DNA of 64,000 nucleotides from Gammaproteobacteria bacterium (GCA_018820925.1 JAHJNJ010000002.1:60619-124618), one strand, 5' to 3'. Counted from the first letter of the stretch, positions 43,419 through 53,269 are shown. Program-made: numbers and translations. Notes: a model not told the origin generated them from the letters alone.

Positions 43419-44878
43419 TCGCGGCTGTCGCACTCGATCTGGGGACGACGGCGATCAAGGCGGGTCTGCTGTTGCAAGATGGCACGCTGGGTTATTCCGC
43501 ATCGCGTCCCGCGCCCGGAATGACGGCGCATGGCGGGCGCTACGAGAGCGATGCGCTGGCCTACGCGGAGACGGCTGATGCGGTGCTGGCAGAGTGTCTG
43601 GCACAGCCATCATGTGCGGGAGTGCGCCCGCCACTCGGGTTGTGCAGCCAGCGTTCTTCCTTCCTGCTCTGGGAGCGTGCCAGCGGCAAGCCGGTGACGC
43701 CGCTCATTTCCTGGCAGGACGACCGGGGCGCGCAAAGCTGCGAGGCGTTGCGCGACCGCGAAGATGCCATTCGCTCACTCACCGGGTTGCCGCTCACCCC
43801 GTATTACCTGGCCCCCAAGCTGCGAGTGCTGCTGCGCGAACATCCCGCCTGGCGCGAACGGCTGTTAAGCGGCGAATGGATGCTGGGCACGCTGGATACT
43901 TTTCTGATCTGGCGCTGGACGGGCGGTGCGCAGCATGTGATCGATGTGTCGATGGCCGCGCGCACGCTGCTGATGGATATTCACAGCCAGCAGTGGTCGC
44001 CCGCGTTGTGCGAGCTGTTCGGTATTCCACGCCAGATTCTGCCGCAGATCAGGCCTTCCGCCGGATTGGGGCTGCGTTTGAACAACGGCCTGATCCTGCA
44101 AGCCAGCTTGGGTGACCAATCGGCGGCGCTGGTGGCCAGCATTGCTGCCGGCCAGCCGGACGCACTGGTCAATCTGGGGACGGGCGGATTCGTCGTGTGT
44201 TATTTGCCGGAAAACCGGCGCGCGCCGCAAGGTTATCTGCAAACGCTGGTCTGGCAGGAGGCCGGGCAGCCGGTGCATATGGCTTGCGAAGGCACGCTCA
44301 ACTCCATTGCGGCCGCACTGGCGCCCTATCCGGCTGCAGCATGCCGCCCTGAAGACTTGGGGGGCGACGATATTTTTTGTCTGGCCGAGCCCAGCGGCCT
44401 CGGCGCGCCGTACTTTGCGAGCAGCCGCAATGCGGCTTGCCTGCCTAACCCGCTTCGCAGCGACCTGGGGTTGGTTTTCTCCGAGCCGGTCCAGCATTTG
44501 CCTGCGCAACGCATCGCACTGCTGTTGCAGGAAGGCATCGTGTTTCGCGTGGCGCGGATATTGGAAGAATTTCAGCGCGAGTTCGGTGTCGGGCGCGTAT
44601 ATCTTTCCGGCGGCTTGTCCGCTTTGCCCTGCCTGCAGCAAGGTATTGCACGCTGCGTTCCCTGTGCCGTTTACCGGTTGCAGCAGGCGGATACCAGCCT
44701 GGTTGGCGCAGCCCGGCTGGCTGCCGGGATGCCCTTTGCGGAAGACAAAAGTGCCGAAAAGATCGGCGTTCCCGGGGAGATGGCCGGGCTCCCTGCAAAA
44801 TACGCCCGCTGGAAGGATTGGCTGGATGGCTTGCTGCGCACAAAGCCTTTCGGGCAGGGCAATCGGACTCTTCGATAA
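43415..44878 (+). CDS. FGGY-family carbohydrate kinase (glycerol kinase-like)
   Basis: 487 residues. The actin-like ATPase fold is evident: VALDLGTTAIKAGLLL (phosphate 1), LISWQDDRG, GDQSAALVASIAAGQPDALVNLGTGGFVV (phosphate 2) and VYLSGGLSALPCLQQG (adenosine). Context beside glpD and glycerophosphodiesterase favours glycerol as substrate, but sequence divergence from classical GlpK leaves other polyols possible. No glycerol facilitator gene is nearby. Confidence 0.82.
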   Translation: MIAAVALDLGTTAIKAGLLLQDGTLGYSASRPAPGMTAHGGRYESDALAYAETADAVLAECLAQPSCAGVRPPLGLCSQRSSFLLWERASGKPVTPLISWQDDRGAQSCEALRDREDAIRSLTGLPLTPYYLAPKLRVLLREHPAWRERLLSGEWMLGTLDTFLIWRWTGGAQHVIDVSMAARTLLMDIHSQQWSPALCELFGIPRQILPQIRPSAGLGLRLNNGLILQASLGDQSAALVASIAAGQPDALVNLGTGGFVVCYLPENRRAPQGYLQTLVWQEAGQPVHMACEGTLNSIAAALAPYPAAACRPEDLGGDDIFCLAEPSGLGAPYFASSRNAACLPNPLRSDLGLVFSEPVQHLPAQRIALLLQEGIVFRVARILEEFQREFGVGRVYLSGGLSALPCLQQGIARCVPCAVYRLQQADTSLVGAARLAAGMPFAEDKSAEKIGVPGEMAGLPAKYARWKDWLDGLLRTKPFGQGNRTLR

Positions 44879-44882
44879 TGGT

Positions 44883-44911
44883 TTGACAGGGCGGGATGTC
44901 TCGCTTAGAAT
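44883..44911 (+). promoter_or_regulatory. Sigma-70 promoter of rplM-rpsI
   Basis: Perfect -35 TTGACA (44883-44888), 17-bp spacer and TAGAAT -10 (44906-44911), followed by a GC-rich GCGCGCCC start region and then the rplM leader. One of the strongest consensus promoters in the window. Confidence 0.9.
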
Positions 44912-44958
44912 GCGCGCCCTTCGCAGTCTGTTAACCATTTTTAGTTTTAGGAAATGCC

Positions 44959-45396
44959 ATGAAAACATTTTCCGCAAAGCCGCACGAAGTCCAGCATGAC
45001 TGGTTGCTGGTGGATGCCGCCGACAAGATTCTGGGCCGTTTGGCCAGCCAGATCGCTATCCGCTTGCGCGGCAAGCATAAGGCCATCTACACACCGCACG
45101 TAGACACCGGCGATTTCGTCGTGGTCGTCAATGCCGACAAGCTGCGCGTGACCGGCAACAAGGCACAGGACAAGATGTACTACCGCCACACGGGCTATCC
45201 CGGCGGTATCTACGAAACCAACTTCCTCAAGTTGCAACAGCGCCACCCGCAGCGCGTTCTGCAAAAGGCCGTGCGCGGCATGTTGCCGAAGGGTCCGCTG
45301 GGCTACGCGATGTTGAGCAAGCTCAAGGTCTACGGCGGTGCGACTCATCCGCACAGCGCGCAGCAACCAAAACCCATTGATCTGTTGAAGGCTTAA
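44959..45396 (+). CDS. rplM: 50S ribosomal protein L13
   Basis: 145 residues, close to the usual 142. Family segments: [69 protein letters not shown]. It binds 23S rRNA early in large-subunit assembly. It is followed two bases later by rpsI, the conserved bacterial pair. Confidence 0.98.
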   Translation: MKTFSAKPHEVQHDWLLVDAADKILGRLASQIAIRLRGKHKAIYTPHVDTGDFVVVVNADKLRVTGNKAQDKMYYRHTGYPGGIYETNFLKLQQRHPQRVLQKAVRGMLPKGPLGYAMLSKLKVYGGATHPHSAQQPKPIDLLKA

Positions 45397-45398
45397 TC

Positions 45399-45791
45399 AT
45401 GAGCGTAACTTATAACTACGGAACCGGTCGTCGCAAGAGTGCGGTGGCACGCGTGTTCATCAAACCCGGCAAGGGCGACATCACTGTCAACGACAAGCCT
45501 ATCGATGTGTTCTTCTCGCGCGAGACAGGCCGCATGGTGGTGCGTCAGCCGCTGGAACTGACCGAGATGATGGGCAAGTTCGACATCATGGTAAACGTCT
45601 CCGGTGGCGGCGAATCCGGCCAGGCCGGTGCCGTGCGTCACGGCATCACACGCGCCCTGATCGATTACGATGCTTCGCTGAAACCGACCCTGAGTCAGGC
45701 CGGATTGGTCACTCGCGATGCGCGCGAAGTCGAGCGTAAAAAAGTGGGTTTGCGCAAGGCGCGCCGCAGGAAACAATTCTCCAAGCGTTAA
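45399..45791 (+). CDS. rpsI: 30S ribosomal protein S9
   Basis: 130 residues, the typical length. Starts [20 protein letters not shown] and ends with the basic tail [17 protein letters not shown] that reaches the P-site tRNA in the 30S subunit. Co-transcribed with rplM; a terminator follows at 45812. Confidence 0.98.
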   Translation: MSVTYNYGTGRRKSAVARVFIKPGKGDITVNDKPIDVFFSRETGRMVVRQPLELTEMMGKFDIMVNVSGGGESGQAGAVRHGITRALIDYDASLKPTLSQAGLVTRDAREVERKKVGLRKARRRKQFSKR

Positions 45792-45811
45792 TTCGCCGGT
45801 TGGAGATCAGG

Positions 45812-45841
45812 AAAGGCCGCCAAAAGGCGGCCTTTTCCTTT
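45812..45841 (+). terminator. Rho-independent terminator after rpsI
   Basis: AAAGGCCGCC (45812-45821), loop AAAA, GGCGGCCTTTT, then CCTTT. Confidence 0.9.
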
Positions 45842-45873
45842 ATCATTCGCATGTTTTGTTGGAAGGATAAATC

Positions 45874-46902
45874 GTGCTGAAGGTTGGAATCGTAGGCGGG
45901 ACAGGTTATACCGGGGTCGAGTTGCTGAGATTGCTGGCGGGACATCCGCAAGTGCAGTTGCACGCGATCACCTCGCGTGCCGATGCGGGCATGCCGGTCA
46001 GCCAGATGTTCCCCAGCCTGCGCGGTTACGTAAACCTGTCTTTCACCCACCCGGACGTAGCGCAACTCGACCAGTGCGACGTGGTGTTCTTTGCGACCCC
46101 CAACGGCATCGCCATGCAGCAGACACGGGCATTGCTGGATGCGGGCGTGCGCGTGATCGACCTCGCCGCAGACTTCCGCATCAAGGACATCGCCGTATGG
46201 GAAAAATGGTACGGCATGACCCATGCCTGTCCCGACTTGGTGGCGGAGGCGGTGTACGGCCTGCCCGAAGTGAATCGGGCTGCGATCAAGCAGGCGCGGC
46301 TGGTGGCGAATCCGGGTTGTTACCCGACGGCGGTGCAACTGGGTTTTATTCCATTGCTGGAAGCAGGTCTGGTCGAGGAAGGTTCGCTGATTGCCGATTC
46401 CAAATCCGGCGTATCCGGTGCCGGACGCAAGGCCGAGGTGCATACCCTGTTTGCCGAAGCATCGGACAATTTCAAAGCCTACGGTGTCGCCGGGCACAGG
46501 CATCTGCCGGAGATCAAGCAAGGCCTTTCTCTCGTATCGGGCAATCAGGTCGGGCTGACTTTTATTCCGCATCTGACGCCGTTGATTCGCGGCATCCATG
46601 CCACGCTATACGGCCGGCTCAAGAAAGAGGCCGATTTGCAGGCGGTGTTCGAGCAGCGTTATGCCAATGAAGCATTTGTGGATGTGTTGCCTGCGGGCAG
46701 TATGCCCGAGACGCGCACCGTGCGCGGTTCCAATATGTGCCGCATTGCGGTGCACAGGCCGCAAGGCGGCGACACGGTGGTGGTGTTGTCCGTGATCGAC
46801 AATCTGGTGAAAGGCGCGGCCGGGCAAGCGGTGCAAAACATGAACATCATGTTCGGACTGTCCGAGGCTACCGGTTTGAATGTAGTTCCTTTGTTGCCCT
46901 GA
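45874..46902 (+). CDS. argC: N-acetyl-gamma-glutamyl-phosphate reductase
   Basis: 342 residues, GTG start behind GGAAGGA. NADP-binding N-terminus [22 protein letters not shown] and the catalytic Cys motif [14 protein letters not shown] are present, along with [12 protein letters not shown]. Third step of arginine (ornithine) biosynthesis. Ornithine made by this pathway would also feed the ornithine-lipid genes at 36-37.8 kb. Length is normal for the family. Confidence 0.97.
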   Translation: MLKVGIVGGTGYTGVELLRLLAGHPQVQLHAITSRADAGMPVSQMFPSLRGYVNLSFTHPDVAQLDQCDVVFFATPNGIAMQQTRALLDAGVRVIDLAADFRIKDIAVWEKWYGMTHACPDLVAEAVYGLPEVNRAAIKQARLVANPGCYPTAVQLGFIPLLEAGLVEEGSLIADSKSGVSGAGRKAEVHTLFAEASDNFKAYGVAGHRHLPEIKQGLSLVSGNQVGLTFIPHLTPLIRGIHATLYGRLKKEADLQAVFEQRYANEAFVDVLPAGSMPETRTVRGSNMCRIAVHRPQGGDTVVVLSVIDNLVKGAAGQAVQNMNIMFGLSEATGLNVVPLLP

Positions 46903-46904
46903 TT

Positions 46905-47666
46905 ATGAAGATGATCCGCAGTTTCCGCCGCAAGTTCAGCATTTCCGCGCCACGTTTGGCGGTACGGGCTTATGTGCCATGGTATGTGCGTTGGGCGATT
47001 GCGGTTCCATTCGCCATTGTGATCGGCATGGCGGTCATGTGGGCCTACGATTCCGGTCTGGCGCTGGGCGGCTTCCATCGCGGGCAGGCGGAAAAGGAAC
47101 TGGGCGAGCTGCATGACCGGGTGGCGTTTCTGGAAGAAGAGAATGCCAAGCTGACCAACCAGATCGCCGCATATGAGCGTCAGCGGCAGATCGAACATGC
47201 TTCCGATATCGAGGTCAGCACGCAGGTAAAAAACCTGAACGATGAAAACGTGCGCTTGAAGGAAGATCTGCTGTTTTTCCAGAATCTGCCATTGACCGGG
47301 ACACGCGAGGCCGAATTGTCCATGCATCGCATGAAGATCGAGCCCGACTTGTTGCCCGGCGAATATCATTTGCGCATGCTGCTGGTACAGAGTGTGCAAC
47401 AGCGCGGCAGGGAGTTCAGGGGCAACATGCAGCTGGTGGTAAACGCCATACAAGACGGCAATAAAGTAGTGCTACAATTCCCGCAGGCGGACTCGCCGCA
47501 GGATGTTGCGTCGTATCAGTTAAGCTTCAAGTATTACCAGCGAGTCGACAAGGTTATTCAACTGCCGCCGGAGGTGACGCTCGAAAGCGTCGAGGTGCGG
47601 GTGTTCGAGAGGGGAATGCAGGAGCCCAGGATCACGCGGACGATAGGCCTGCAACCTTCACCCTAA
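46905..47666 (+). CDS. DUF6776-type membrane protein with coiled coil
   Basis: 253 residues, start two bases after the argC stop. One membrane helix (WYVRWAIAVPFAIVIGMAVMWAY, about 25-48) is followed by a coiled coil (about 65-125: LGELHDRVAFLEEENAKLTNQIAAYE) and a beta-rich C-terminal domain. This gene conventionally lies between argC and a bactofilin gene in Nitrosomonadales, suggesting an envelope or cytoskeleton role. Function unknown. Confidence 0.8.
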   Translation: MKMIRSFRRKFSISAPRLAVRAYVPWYVRWAIAVPFAIVIGMAVMWAYDSGLALGGFHRGQAEKELGELHDRVAFLEEENAKLTNQIAAYERQRQIEHASDIEVSTQVKNLNDENVRLKEDLLFFQNLPLTGTREAELSMHRMKIEPDLLPGEYHLRMLLVQSVQQRGREFRGNMQLVVNAIQDGNKVVLQFPQADSPQDVASYQLSFKYYQRVDKVIQLPPEVTLESVEVRVFERGMQEPRITRTIGLQPSP

Positions 47667-47679
47667 AGGAGAAGCAAAG

Positions 47680-48087
47680 ATGTTCAGTAATCGGCAAAGT
47701 AAACCGCAGAACCGTATCGATTCATTGGTGGGTGCCGGAACCAGGATTGAGGGTGACGTTCACTTCACGGGCGGTCTGCGTGTGGATGGCGAGATCAAGG
47801 GCAGCGTTATCGCCGACTCGAGCAAGCCGAGCACATTGGTGCTGAGCGAGCAGGCGCGGGTCGAGGGTGAAGTCAGGGTTACCCATTTTGTGGTGAACGG
47901 TACTGTGACAGGACCTGTTTATGTGGCGGATTATCTGGAACTGCAGAGCAAGGCCAAGGTCACAGGCGATGTTCACTATAGAACCCTGGAAATACAGCTA
48001 GGCGCGATCGTCGAAGGAAAACTGATCCATTTGGCAGAAGCGGAAGACAAAGTAGTGGCGTTCAAAATTGGAACAGCCGAGTCATAA
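47680..48087 (+). CDS. Bactofilin, polymer-forming cytoskeletal protein
   Basis: 135 residues. The bactofilin core is a right-handed beta-helix, seen in regular six-residue turns: IDSLVGAGTRIEGDVHFTGGLRVDGEIKGSV, ARVEGEVRVTHFVVNGTVTGPVY and KVTGDVHYRTLEIQLGAIVEGKL. Such proteins self-assemble into membrane-associated filaments that position cell-wall enzymes. It is 13 nt downstream of the DUF6776 gene; an M23 peptidase lies a few genes on. Confidence 0.93.
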   Translation: MFSNRQSKPQNRIDSLVGAGTRIEGDVHFTGGLRVDGEIKGSVIADSSKPSTLVLSEQARVEGEVRVTHFVVNGTVTGPVYVADYLELQSKAKVTGDVHYRTLEIQLGAIVEGKLIHLAEAEDKVVAFKIGTAES

Positions 48088-48109
48088 TTAAACCAGTCAA
48101 GGAGAGAAC

Positions 48110-48460
48110 ATGAATACAGTAACTGAAATGCAAGACCCGCTGCTGTTTACGGACAACGCGGCGAACAAGGTGAAACAACTGATCGAGGAAGAGGGCAATG
48201 CCGAACTGAAGCTGCGCGTGTTTGTCAGCGGCGGCGGCTGTTCCGGTTTCCAGTATGGATTCACTTTCGACGAAGTGGCCAACGAGGACGACACCGTGAT
48301 GAGCAAGAACGGCGTGCAGTTGCTGATCGACCCGATGAGTTTCCAGTACCTGGTCGGGGCGGAGATCGACTACACCGAAGGCCTGGAAGGTTCGCAGTTC
48401 GTGATCAAGAACCCGAATGCCACCACCACTTGCGGTTGCGGATCGTCGTTCTCGGTATAA
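48110..48460 (+). CDS. erpA: Iron-sulfur cluster insertion protein ErpA
   Basis: 116 residues. A-type carrier motif with the three conserved cysteines: [13 protein letters not shown] and [12 protein letters not shown]. It delivers [Fe-S] clusters to apoproteins, which matters here given the large number of clusters in RnfB, RnfC and PFOR. RBS AAGGAGAGAAC; a strong terminator follows. Confidence 0.97.
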   Translation: MNTVTEMQDPLLFTDNAANKVKQLIEEEGNAELKLRVFVSGGGCSGFQYGFTFDEVANEDDTVMSKNGVQLLIDPMSFQYLVGAEIDYTEGLEGSQFVIKNPNATTTCGCGSSFSV

Positions 48461-48483
48461 GAGAAGCAATGGTTGTAACAAGA

Positions 48484-48514
48484 ACGGGGCGCGCAAGCGC
48501 CCCGTTTTGTTTTT
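48484..48514 (+). terminator. Rho-independent terminator after erpA
   Basis: ACGGGGCGC-gcaa-GCGCCCCGT, then TTTGTTTTT. It lies between convergent erpA and anmK. Confidence 0.92.
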
Positions 48515-48532
48515 ACCCGGGAATATGTAGGG

Positions 48533-49633
48533 TTACGCTGGGTAGATCGCGCCCAACACACAAGGGTGCTTTGCTCCCGTGACGCCGGGCAGGTTGGCCG
48601 GTCGCAGGTGCATTGCCTGTTGCGCCAGCCAGGCAAAAGCGATGGCTTCCATCCAGTCGGCATCAATACCCAACACCTCGGATTTCTGGATGCGGCATTG
48701 CGGCAGCGCGAGCTGCAGGTGTGAGAGCAGCGCCTTGTTGTGGGCGCCACCGCCGCATACATAAATTTCCCTGGTCCTTGTGCAGAAGCGGTTTACAGCA
48801 TCAGCAATGCTGTCGCCGGTGAGTGCGAGCAGAGTGGCCTGTACATCCGCAGGGGTTTCCCCGCCATGCAATTGGCTTTCCAGCCAGGCGAGGTTGAACA
48901 GATCGCGCCCGGTGCTTTTGGGAGGCGGCGCGGCAAAATAGGGTTCCGCCAATAACTTTTGCAGCAGGGCGGGGATGACTTTGCCGCCGGCTGCCCATGC
49001 GCCGTCTTTGTCATAGGGTTTGCCCTGATGACCGGCGATCCACGCATCCATCAACAAGTTTCCGGGGCCACTGTCGAAACCGATTGTGGGTTTGTTCGGG
49101 GAGAGATCGGTCAGGTTGGCGATGCCGCCGATATTGAGAATGACGCGATTGATGTTCGGATGACGCGACACCATGTCGTGAAAGGCCGGAACCAGGGGCG
49201 CGCCCTGACCGCCCGCCGCAATGTCGCGATTGCGGAAATCGCTCACGACATGAATGCCGGTCAATTCCGCCAATAGTGCAGCGTTGTTGAGTTGTATGGA
49301 ATAGCCGTGCTCCGGTCGATGGCGCACGGTCTGGCCGTGGCAGCCGATGGCCTGCACGGAAGCCGCGGCGACGCCTGCCTTTTTCAGCAGGGTTTGGGTT
49401 GCCCTGGCGTATTCGCGTGCCAGTTGGTTGGCGATGAGTTGCGACTGATGCAGTTCGTCAAGGGAGGGCTGGTGCAATGCGAGCAACGCTTCTTTCAGCG
49501 CCGCCGGATAAGGCTGGAAATGGCTTGCAGCAAGGCGGGGAGCTGCCTGGGAAAAATCGATCAATGCGGCATCGACACCGTCCAGGCTGGTGCCGGACAT
49601 GATGCCGATGTAGAGGTCGGAGGGGCGGTTCAA
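48533..49633 (-). CDS. anmK: Anhydro-N-acetylmuramic acid kinase
   Basis: 366 residues, from a TTG start with GAGGG four bases upstream. Family signatures: YIGIMSGTSLDGVDAALIDF, AIGCHGQTVRHRP, VSDFRNRDIAAGGQGAPLVPAFH, NIGGIANLTDLSP, GFDSGPGNLLMDAW, ICGGGAHN-like YVCGGGAHN. It phosphorylates anhydroMurNAc during peptidoglycan recycling. It follows the M23 endopeptidase gene on the same strand; both serve wall turnover. Confidence 0.96.
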   Translation of the reverse strand: MNRPSDLYIGIMSGTSLDGVDAALIDFSQAAPRLAASHFQPYPAALKEALLALHQPSLDELHQSQLIANQLAREYARATQTLLKKAGVAAASVQAIGCHGQTVRHRPEHGYSIQLNNAALLAELTGIHVVSDFRNRDIAAGGQGAPLVPAFHDMVSRHPNINRVILNIGGIANLTDLSPNKPTIGFDSGPGNLLMDAWIAGHQGKPYDKDGAWAAGGKVIPALLQKLLAEPYFAAPPPKSTGRDLFNLAWLESQLHGGETPADVQATLLALTGDSIADAVNRFCTRTREIYVCGGGAHNKALLSHLQLALPQCRIQKSEVLGIDADWMEAIAFAWLAQQAMHLRPANLPGVTGAKHPCVLGAIYPA

Positions 49634-49702
49634 CTTTCCCTCACTTCAATCCTCTCCGCGCAAGCGGGCGAGGAAGCAAACGAATCGCTTCGCGAATTCA
49701 CT

Positions 49703-51001
49703 TTAATCGAGCTTGGCGATACGTGTGTTGCGGAACGTATCCAGTTGAGCGAACAGATCGCGCGTCTTTTCCGCGAAGGCGGTCATCTGGGATTCCTTTA
49801 TCGGCTTGCCGTCCGGCAGCGCCACTTTCAGCGGGTCGCGATGGATACCGTTTTGTTGAAATTCGTAGTGCAGGTGCGGGCCGCTGGTCAGGCCGGTCAT
49901 GCCGACGTAACCGACGATCTGGCCCTGTCCCAGGCGCTGGCCTTTTTTGATGCCGCCGGCAAAGCGCGACAGGTGACCGTATACCGTAGTGAAGTTGCCC
50001 TGATGGTTTACCTTCACCACATTGCCATAACCGCCCTGCGCGCCGACGAAAATGACGACGCCGTCGGAAGTGACCTTGACCTTGGTGCCGATCGGTGCGG
50101 CGTAATCCACGCCTTTGTGCGCGCGCCACTTGTTCAGCACCGGATGCAGGCGCGATTTGCTGAAACCGGAACTGACGCGCGAAAACTCGATGGGCGAGCG
50201 CAGGAAAGCTTTGTGCATGCTCTTGCCTTCCGGCGAGTAATAGTCGCCGCTGAATTCAGTGGTCTGGAAATACGCGGCGCGGAAAACCCGTCCATGGTTA
50301 ACGAACTCGGCTGAAAGGATGCGCCCGGTGCGCACCGGTTTGCCGTTGTTATAGTTCATCTCGTAAATGACCGTGAACTTGTCGCCCTTGCGCAGATCGC
50401 GGTGGAAATCGATATCGCCGCCGAAAATATCCGACAACTGGTTGGCTGCCGGGTCGGGCAGGCCGATCTCATCGGTTGCGGCGAACAGATTGGTTTTGAT
50501 CTCGCCGGTGCGGATCTGCACGCGTTTTTCGGTGACGGCAGGCAGAGTGCGGGTCTGGAAGCTGTCGCCTCTTTTTTCCACGACGACCTGGCTGGTGCTG
50601 TCGCTCAGATAGCGCAATGCCACCAGCGCGCCGTCGGCATCCGTCTCGGCCTGGACTTCCCTGCCGGCAGGCAAGCGGCGCAGTCCTTCGGTGGCACTGC
50701 TCCTGCGCAGGTAATTGCTTGCAGCGGGGTCGTCGACATTCAGTCGCTGCAGCAGTTCGGCAACCGTATCGCCGCGCTGGATGCGTTCGTTGCGCCAGAA
50801 AGTCGTTGCGTTACCCACGACAGTGGAGGAGGCGGGCAGGGCGATATCCTCGACCACGGATACCTGTTCGCGAGAAATTGCATCCGTCTGCGGCATGATG
50901 CCGAAAGCAGTTACCACCCCGAGCAAAGGCAGGCTGGATAACGTGACGAACCATCGCAGTTTCATTTTGTGCGCGTGTGACAAGGTGTTTTGCGGTAACA
51001 T
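49703..51001 (-). CDS. M23-family peptidoglycan endopeptidase
   Basis: 432 residues, ATG behind GGGAGGCGAGA. An N-terminal membrane anchor (WFVTLSSLPLLGVVTAF) is followed by an OapA/LysM-like segment (RGDTVAELLQRLNVDD) and the LytM/M23 zinc domain: KWRAHKGVDYAAPIGT (H-x3-D), GHLSRFAGGIKKGQ and TSGPHLHYEF (H-x-H). The zinc ligands are intact, so it is probably a DD-endopeptidase. It is divergent from tyrS and upstream of anmK. Confidence 0.94.
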   Translation of the reverse strand: MLPQNTLSHAHKMKLRWFVTLSSLPLLGVVTAFGIMPQTDAISREQVSVVEDIALPASSTVVGNATTFWRNERIQRGDTVAELLQRLNVDDPAASNYLRRSSATEGLRRLPAGREVQAETDADGALVALRYLSDSTSQVVVEKRGDSFQTRTLPAVTEKRVQIRTGEIKTNLFAATDEIGLPDPAANQLSDIFGGDIDFHRDLRKGDKFTVIYEMNYNNGKPVRTGRILSAEFVNHGRVFRAAYFQTTEFSGDYYSPEGKSMHKAFLRSPIEFSRVSSGFSKSRLHPVLNKWRAHKGVDYAAPIGTKVKVTSDGVVIFVGAQGGYGNVVKVNHQGNFTTVYGHLSRFAGGIKKGQRLGQGQIVGYVGMTGLTSGPHLHYEFQQNGIHRDPLKVALPDGKPIKESQMTAFAEKTRDLFAQLDTFRNTRIAKLD

Positions 51002-51160
51002 TCTCGCCTCCCAAGACGACTGGTGCTTGTGAATGCCCGTAGTTCTTTATCGGCAGTCACAAGGAATTATTAATATTTAGGCGCGCACTCTAACAGAAAG
51101 CGACACCTCCTCAAAACCTGCCGGGGCACCGGGCGGGACACAGACAAGCGGTTTTTCGAC

Positions 51161-52357
51161 ATGAGTCAACAAGAAATCCTCAATCAAATCAAGCGCGGCA
51201 GCGATGAATTGCTGCTCGAATCCGAACTGATCAAAAAACTCGAGCAGGGCCGCCCGTTGCGCATCAAAGCCGGTTTCGACCCCACCGCACCCGATTTGCA
51301 CCTCGGCCACACCGTATTGCTGAACAAGATGCGCCAGTTGCAGGACCTGGGACACCACGCCCTGTTCCTGATTGGCGACTTCACCGGCATGATCGGCGAC
51401 CCCACCGGCAAGAACGCGACTCGCCCGCCCTTGACGCGCGAGCAGGTGCTTGCCAATGCGCAGAGTTATAAAGACCAGGTGTTCAAGGTACTCGACCCGG
51501 CCAGGACTGAAGTCGTGTTCAACTCCGCCTGGATGGACAAATTCAGCGCGGTCGACCTGATCCGCCTGGCGGCCACCCACACCGTGGCGCAGATGCTGGA
51601 GCGCGACGACTTCGGCAAGCGCTATCGCGCCAGCCAGCCCATCGCCATCCACGAATTCATCTACCCGCTGGTGCAGGGCTACGACTCCGTCGCGCTCAAG
51701 GCCGACATCGAACTCGGCGGCACCGACCAGAAATTCAACCTGCTCATGGGGCGCGAACTGCAGCGTCATTTTGGCCAGCCCGCGCAGTGTGTGCTCACCA
51801 TGCCGCTGCTGGAAGGCCTGGACGGCGTCAACAAGATGTCCAAATCGCTGGGCAACTATATCGGCGTGACCGACACGCCGACCGAGATGTTCGGCAAGCT
51901 CATGTCCGTTTCCGACGACCTGATGTGGCGCTACCTCGAACTGCTCTCGTTCCGCAGCCTGGCGCAGATCGCCAACTTCAAGGAAGAAGTGGCGAATGGC
52001 CGCAACCCGCGCGACATCAAGGTGCTGCTGGCGCAGGAGATCGTTGCCCGCTTCCATACGCAAAAGGCGGCAGAAGATGCATTGGCGGAATTTGAAGCGC
52101 GCTTCCAGAAGGGCGTATTGCCGGACGATATGCCGGAAATCAGCGTCGCCAGTGCCGGCGGCCATATCGGCATCGCCCATTTGCTCAAGCAGGCTAATCT
52201 GGTCGCCAGCACATCCGAAGCCTTGCGCATGATTGACGGCGGCGGTGTCAAACTCGACGGCGACAAAGTCGTCGACAAAGCTTTGCAAATCAAAGCGGGA
52301 GCAGTCGTCGTGGCACAGGTCGGCAAGCGCAAATTCGGGCGAATCACGGTCCAATAA
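51161..52357 (+). CDS. tyrS: Tyrosyl-tRNA synthetase
   Basis: 398 residues. Class I signatures: [10 protein letters not shown] (HIGH-type) and [10 protein letters not shown] (KMSKS). The C-terminal S4 RNA-binding domain is visible ([23 protein letters not shown]). The form with HLGH and [13 protein letters not shown] belongs to the TyrZ-like branch common in betaproteobacteria. The upstream RBS is weak. Confidence 0.97.
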   Translation: MSQQEILNQIKRGSDELLLESELIKKLEQGRPLRIKAGFDPTAPDLHLGHTVLLNKMRQLQDLGHHALFLIGDFTGMIGDPTGKNATRPPLTREQVLANAQSYKDQVFKVLDPARTEVVFNSAWMDKFSAVDLIRLAATHTVAQMLERDDFGKRYRASQPIAIHEFIYPLVQGYDSVALKADIELGGTDQKFNLLMGRELQRHFGQPAQCVLTMPLLEGLDGVNKMSKSLGNYIGVTDTPTEMFGKLMSVSDDLMWRYLELLSFRSLAQIANFKEEVANGRNPRDIKVLLAQEIVARFHTQKAAEDALAEFEARFQKGVLPDDMPEISVASAGGHIGIAHLLKQANLVASTSEALRMIDGGGVKLDGDKVVDKALQIKAGAVVVAQVGKRKFGRITVQ

Positions 52358-52364
52358 ATACAGG

Positions 52365-52393
52365 TTGTGAAATAACCCGTTGTTTTGTAGAAT
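52365..52393 (+). promoter_or_regulatory. Sigma-70 promoter of rpsU (and downstream dnaG/rpoD genes)
   Basis: TTGTGA (52365-52370), 17-bp spacer and TAGAAT (52388-52393), 36 bp before the rpsU start codon. Same -10 and the same CGCGCCC start context as the rplM promoter. Confidence 0.8.
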
Positions 52394-52429
52394 CGCGCCC
52401 TCGAATTTTTGGTAAAAGGTAGTTTGTTC

Positions 52430-52642
52430 ATGACAACTGTACGCGTTAAAGAGAATGAGCCGTTTGAAGTGGCAATGCGCCGCTTCAAGCGTTCTGTGGA
52501 AAAAACCGGTCTGCTGACCGAATTGCGCGCTCGCGAGTTCTACGAGAAGCCCACTGCAGAACGCAAGCGCAAGCTGGCCGCTGCCGTCAAGCGCCACTAC
52601 AAGCGCCTGCGCAGCCAGACTCTCCCGCCCAAGCTGTATTGA
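52430..52642 (+). CDS. rpsU: 30S ribosomal protein S21
   Basis: 70 residues. [37 protein letters not shown] and a basic tail [17 protein letters not shown]. The start is ATG 52430; upstream in-frame codons overlap the promoter. First gene of the classic rpsU-dnaG-rpoD macromolecular synthesis operon, here with a yqeY-like gene inserted. Confidence 0.97.
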   Translation: MTTVRVKENEPFEVAMRRFKRSVEKTGLLTELRAREFYEKPTAERKRKLAAAVKRHYKRLRSQTLPPKLY

Positions 52643-52677
52643 TCTGCCTCGCCTTGCGAGGCGAAAGGTAGTTTGAT

Positions 52678-53124
52678 ATGAGTCTCAAGCAGCAAATCAC
52701 CGAAGACATGAAAGCCGCGATGCGCGCCAGGGAAACGGCGCGTCTCGGGGCGATTCGCCTGTTGCTGGCCGCCATGAAGCAGCGCGAGGTGGATGAGCGC
52801 ATCGAGTTGACCGACGCAGACGTGGTTGCCATCATCGAAAAGATGCTGAAACAGCGCCGCGACTCCATCACCCAGTACAAGGCGGCCAACCGCCAGGACC
52901 TGGTCGATGTCGAAGAATTCGAAGTGACCGTGTTGCAAGGCTATATGCCGCAACAGCTCGGCGAAGCCGAGATTGCCTCCGCCATCGCCGAAGCCATCGC
53001 TGCCACAGGCGCAGCCGGTCCGCAGGACATGGGCAAGGTGATGGGCGTGATCAAACCCAAACTGGCCGGACGTGCCGACATGGGCAAGGTGTCCGGGCTT
53101 ATAAAAGCGCAGCTCACCAAGTAA
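52678..53124 (+). CDS. yqeY: YqeY/GatB-type protein
   Basis: 148 residues, matching the family. Segments: LKQQITEDMKAAMRARETARLGAIRLLLAAMKQREVDER, QYKAANRQDLVDVEEFEVTVL, YMPQQLGEAEI and MGKVMGVIKPKLAGRADMGKVSGLIKAQL. The C-terminal half resembles the tRNA-binding tail of GatB. Exact function is unsettled. Conserved neighbour of rpsU and dnaG. Confidence 0.93.
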   Translation: MSLKQQITEDMKAAMRARETARLGAIRLLLAAMKQREVDERIELTDADVVAIIEKMLKQRRDSITQYKAANRQDLVDVEEFEVTVLQGYMPQQLGEAEIASAIAEAIAATGAAGPQDMGKVMGVIKPKLAGRADMGKVSGLIKAQLTK

Positions 53125-53153
53125 CAAGTTTTCCGTAGTATCCAGAACATCAA

Positions 53154-53232
53154 GTAGGTTGGGTGGAGCGTAGCGATACCCAACAATAGAACGTAATCAA
53201 AGATGGGTATCGCGTTGCTCCACCCATCCTAC
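53154..53232. repeat. Dispersed inverted repeat, family B, between yqeY and dnaG
   Basis: GTAGGTTGGGTGGAGCGTAG then CGATACCCAAC (53154-53184) faces GATGGGTATCGCGTTGCTCC then ACCCATCCTAC (53202-53232), with a few mismatches. A hairpin inside the rpsU-dnaG-rpoD operon could set relative expression, as attenuators and processing sites do in other bacteria. Confidence 0.85.
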
Positions 53233-53269
53233 GTTTCTTCCCGTATCAACATGATTGCGCGAGGGCGGA

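Noticed and set aside
41856..43433. Long open frame antisense to glpD
   Set aside because: Shadow of glpD; no start site or domain support.
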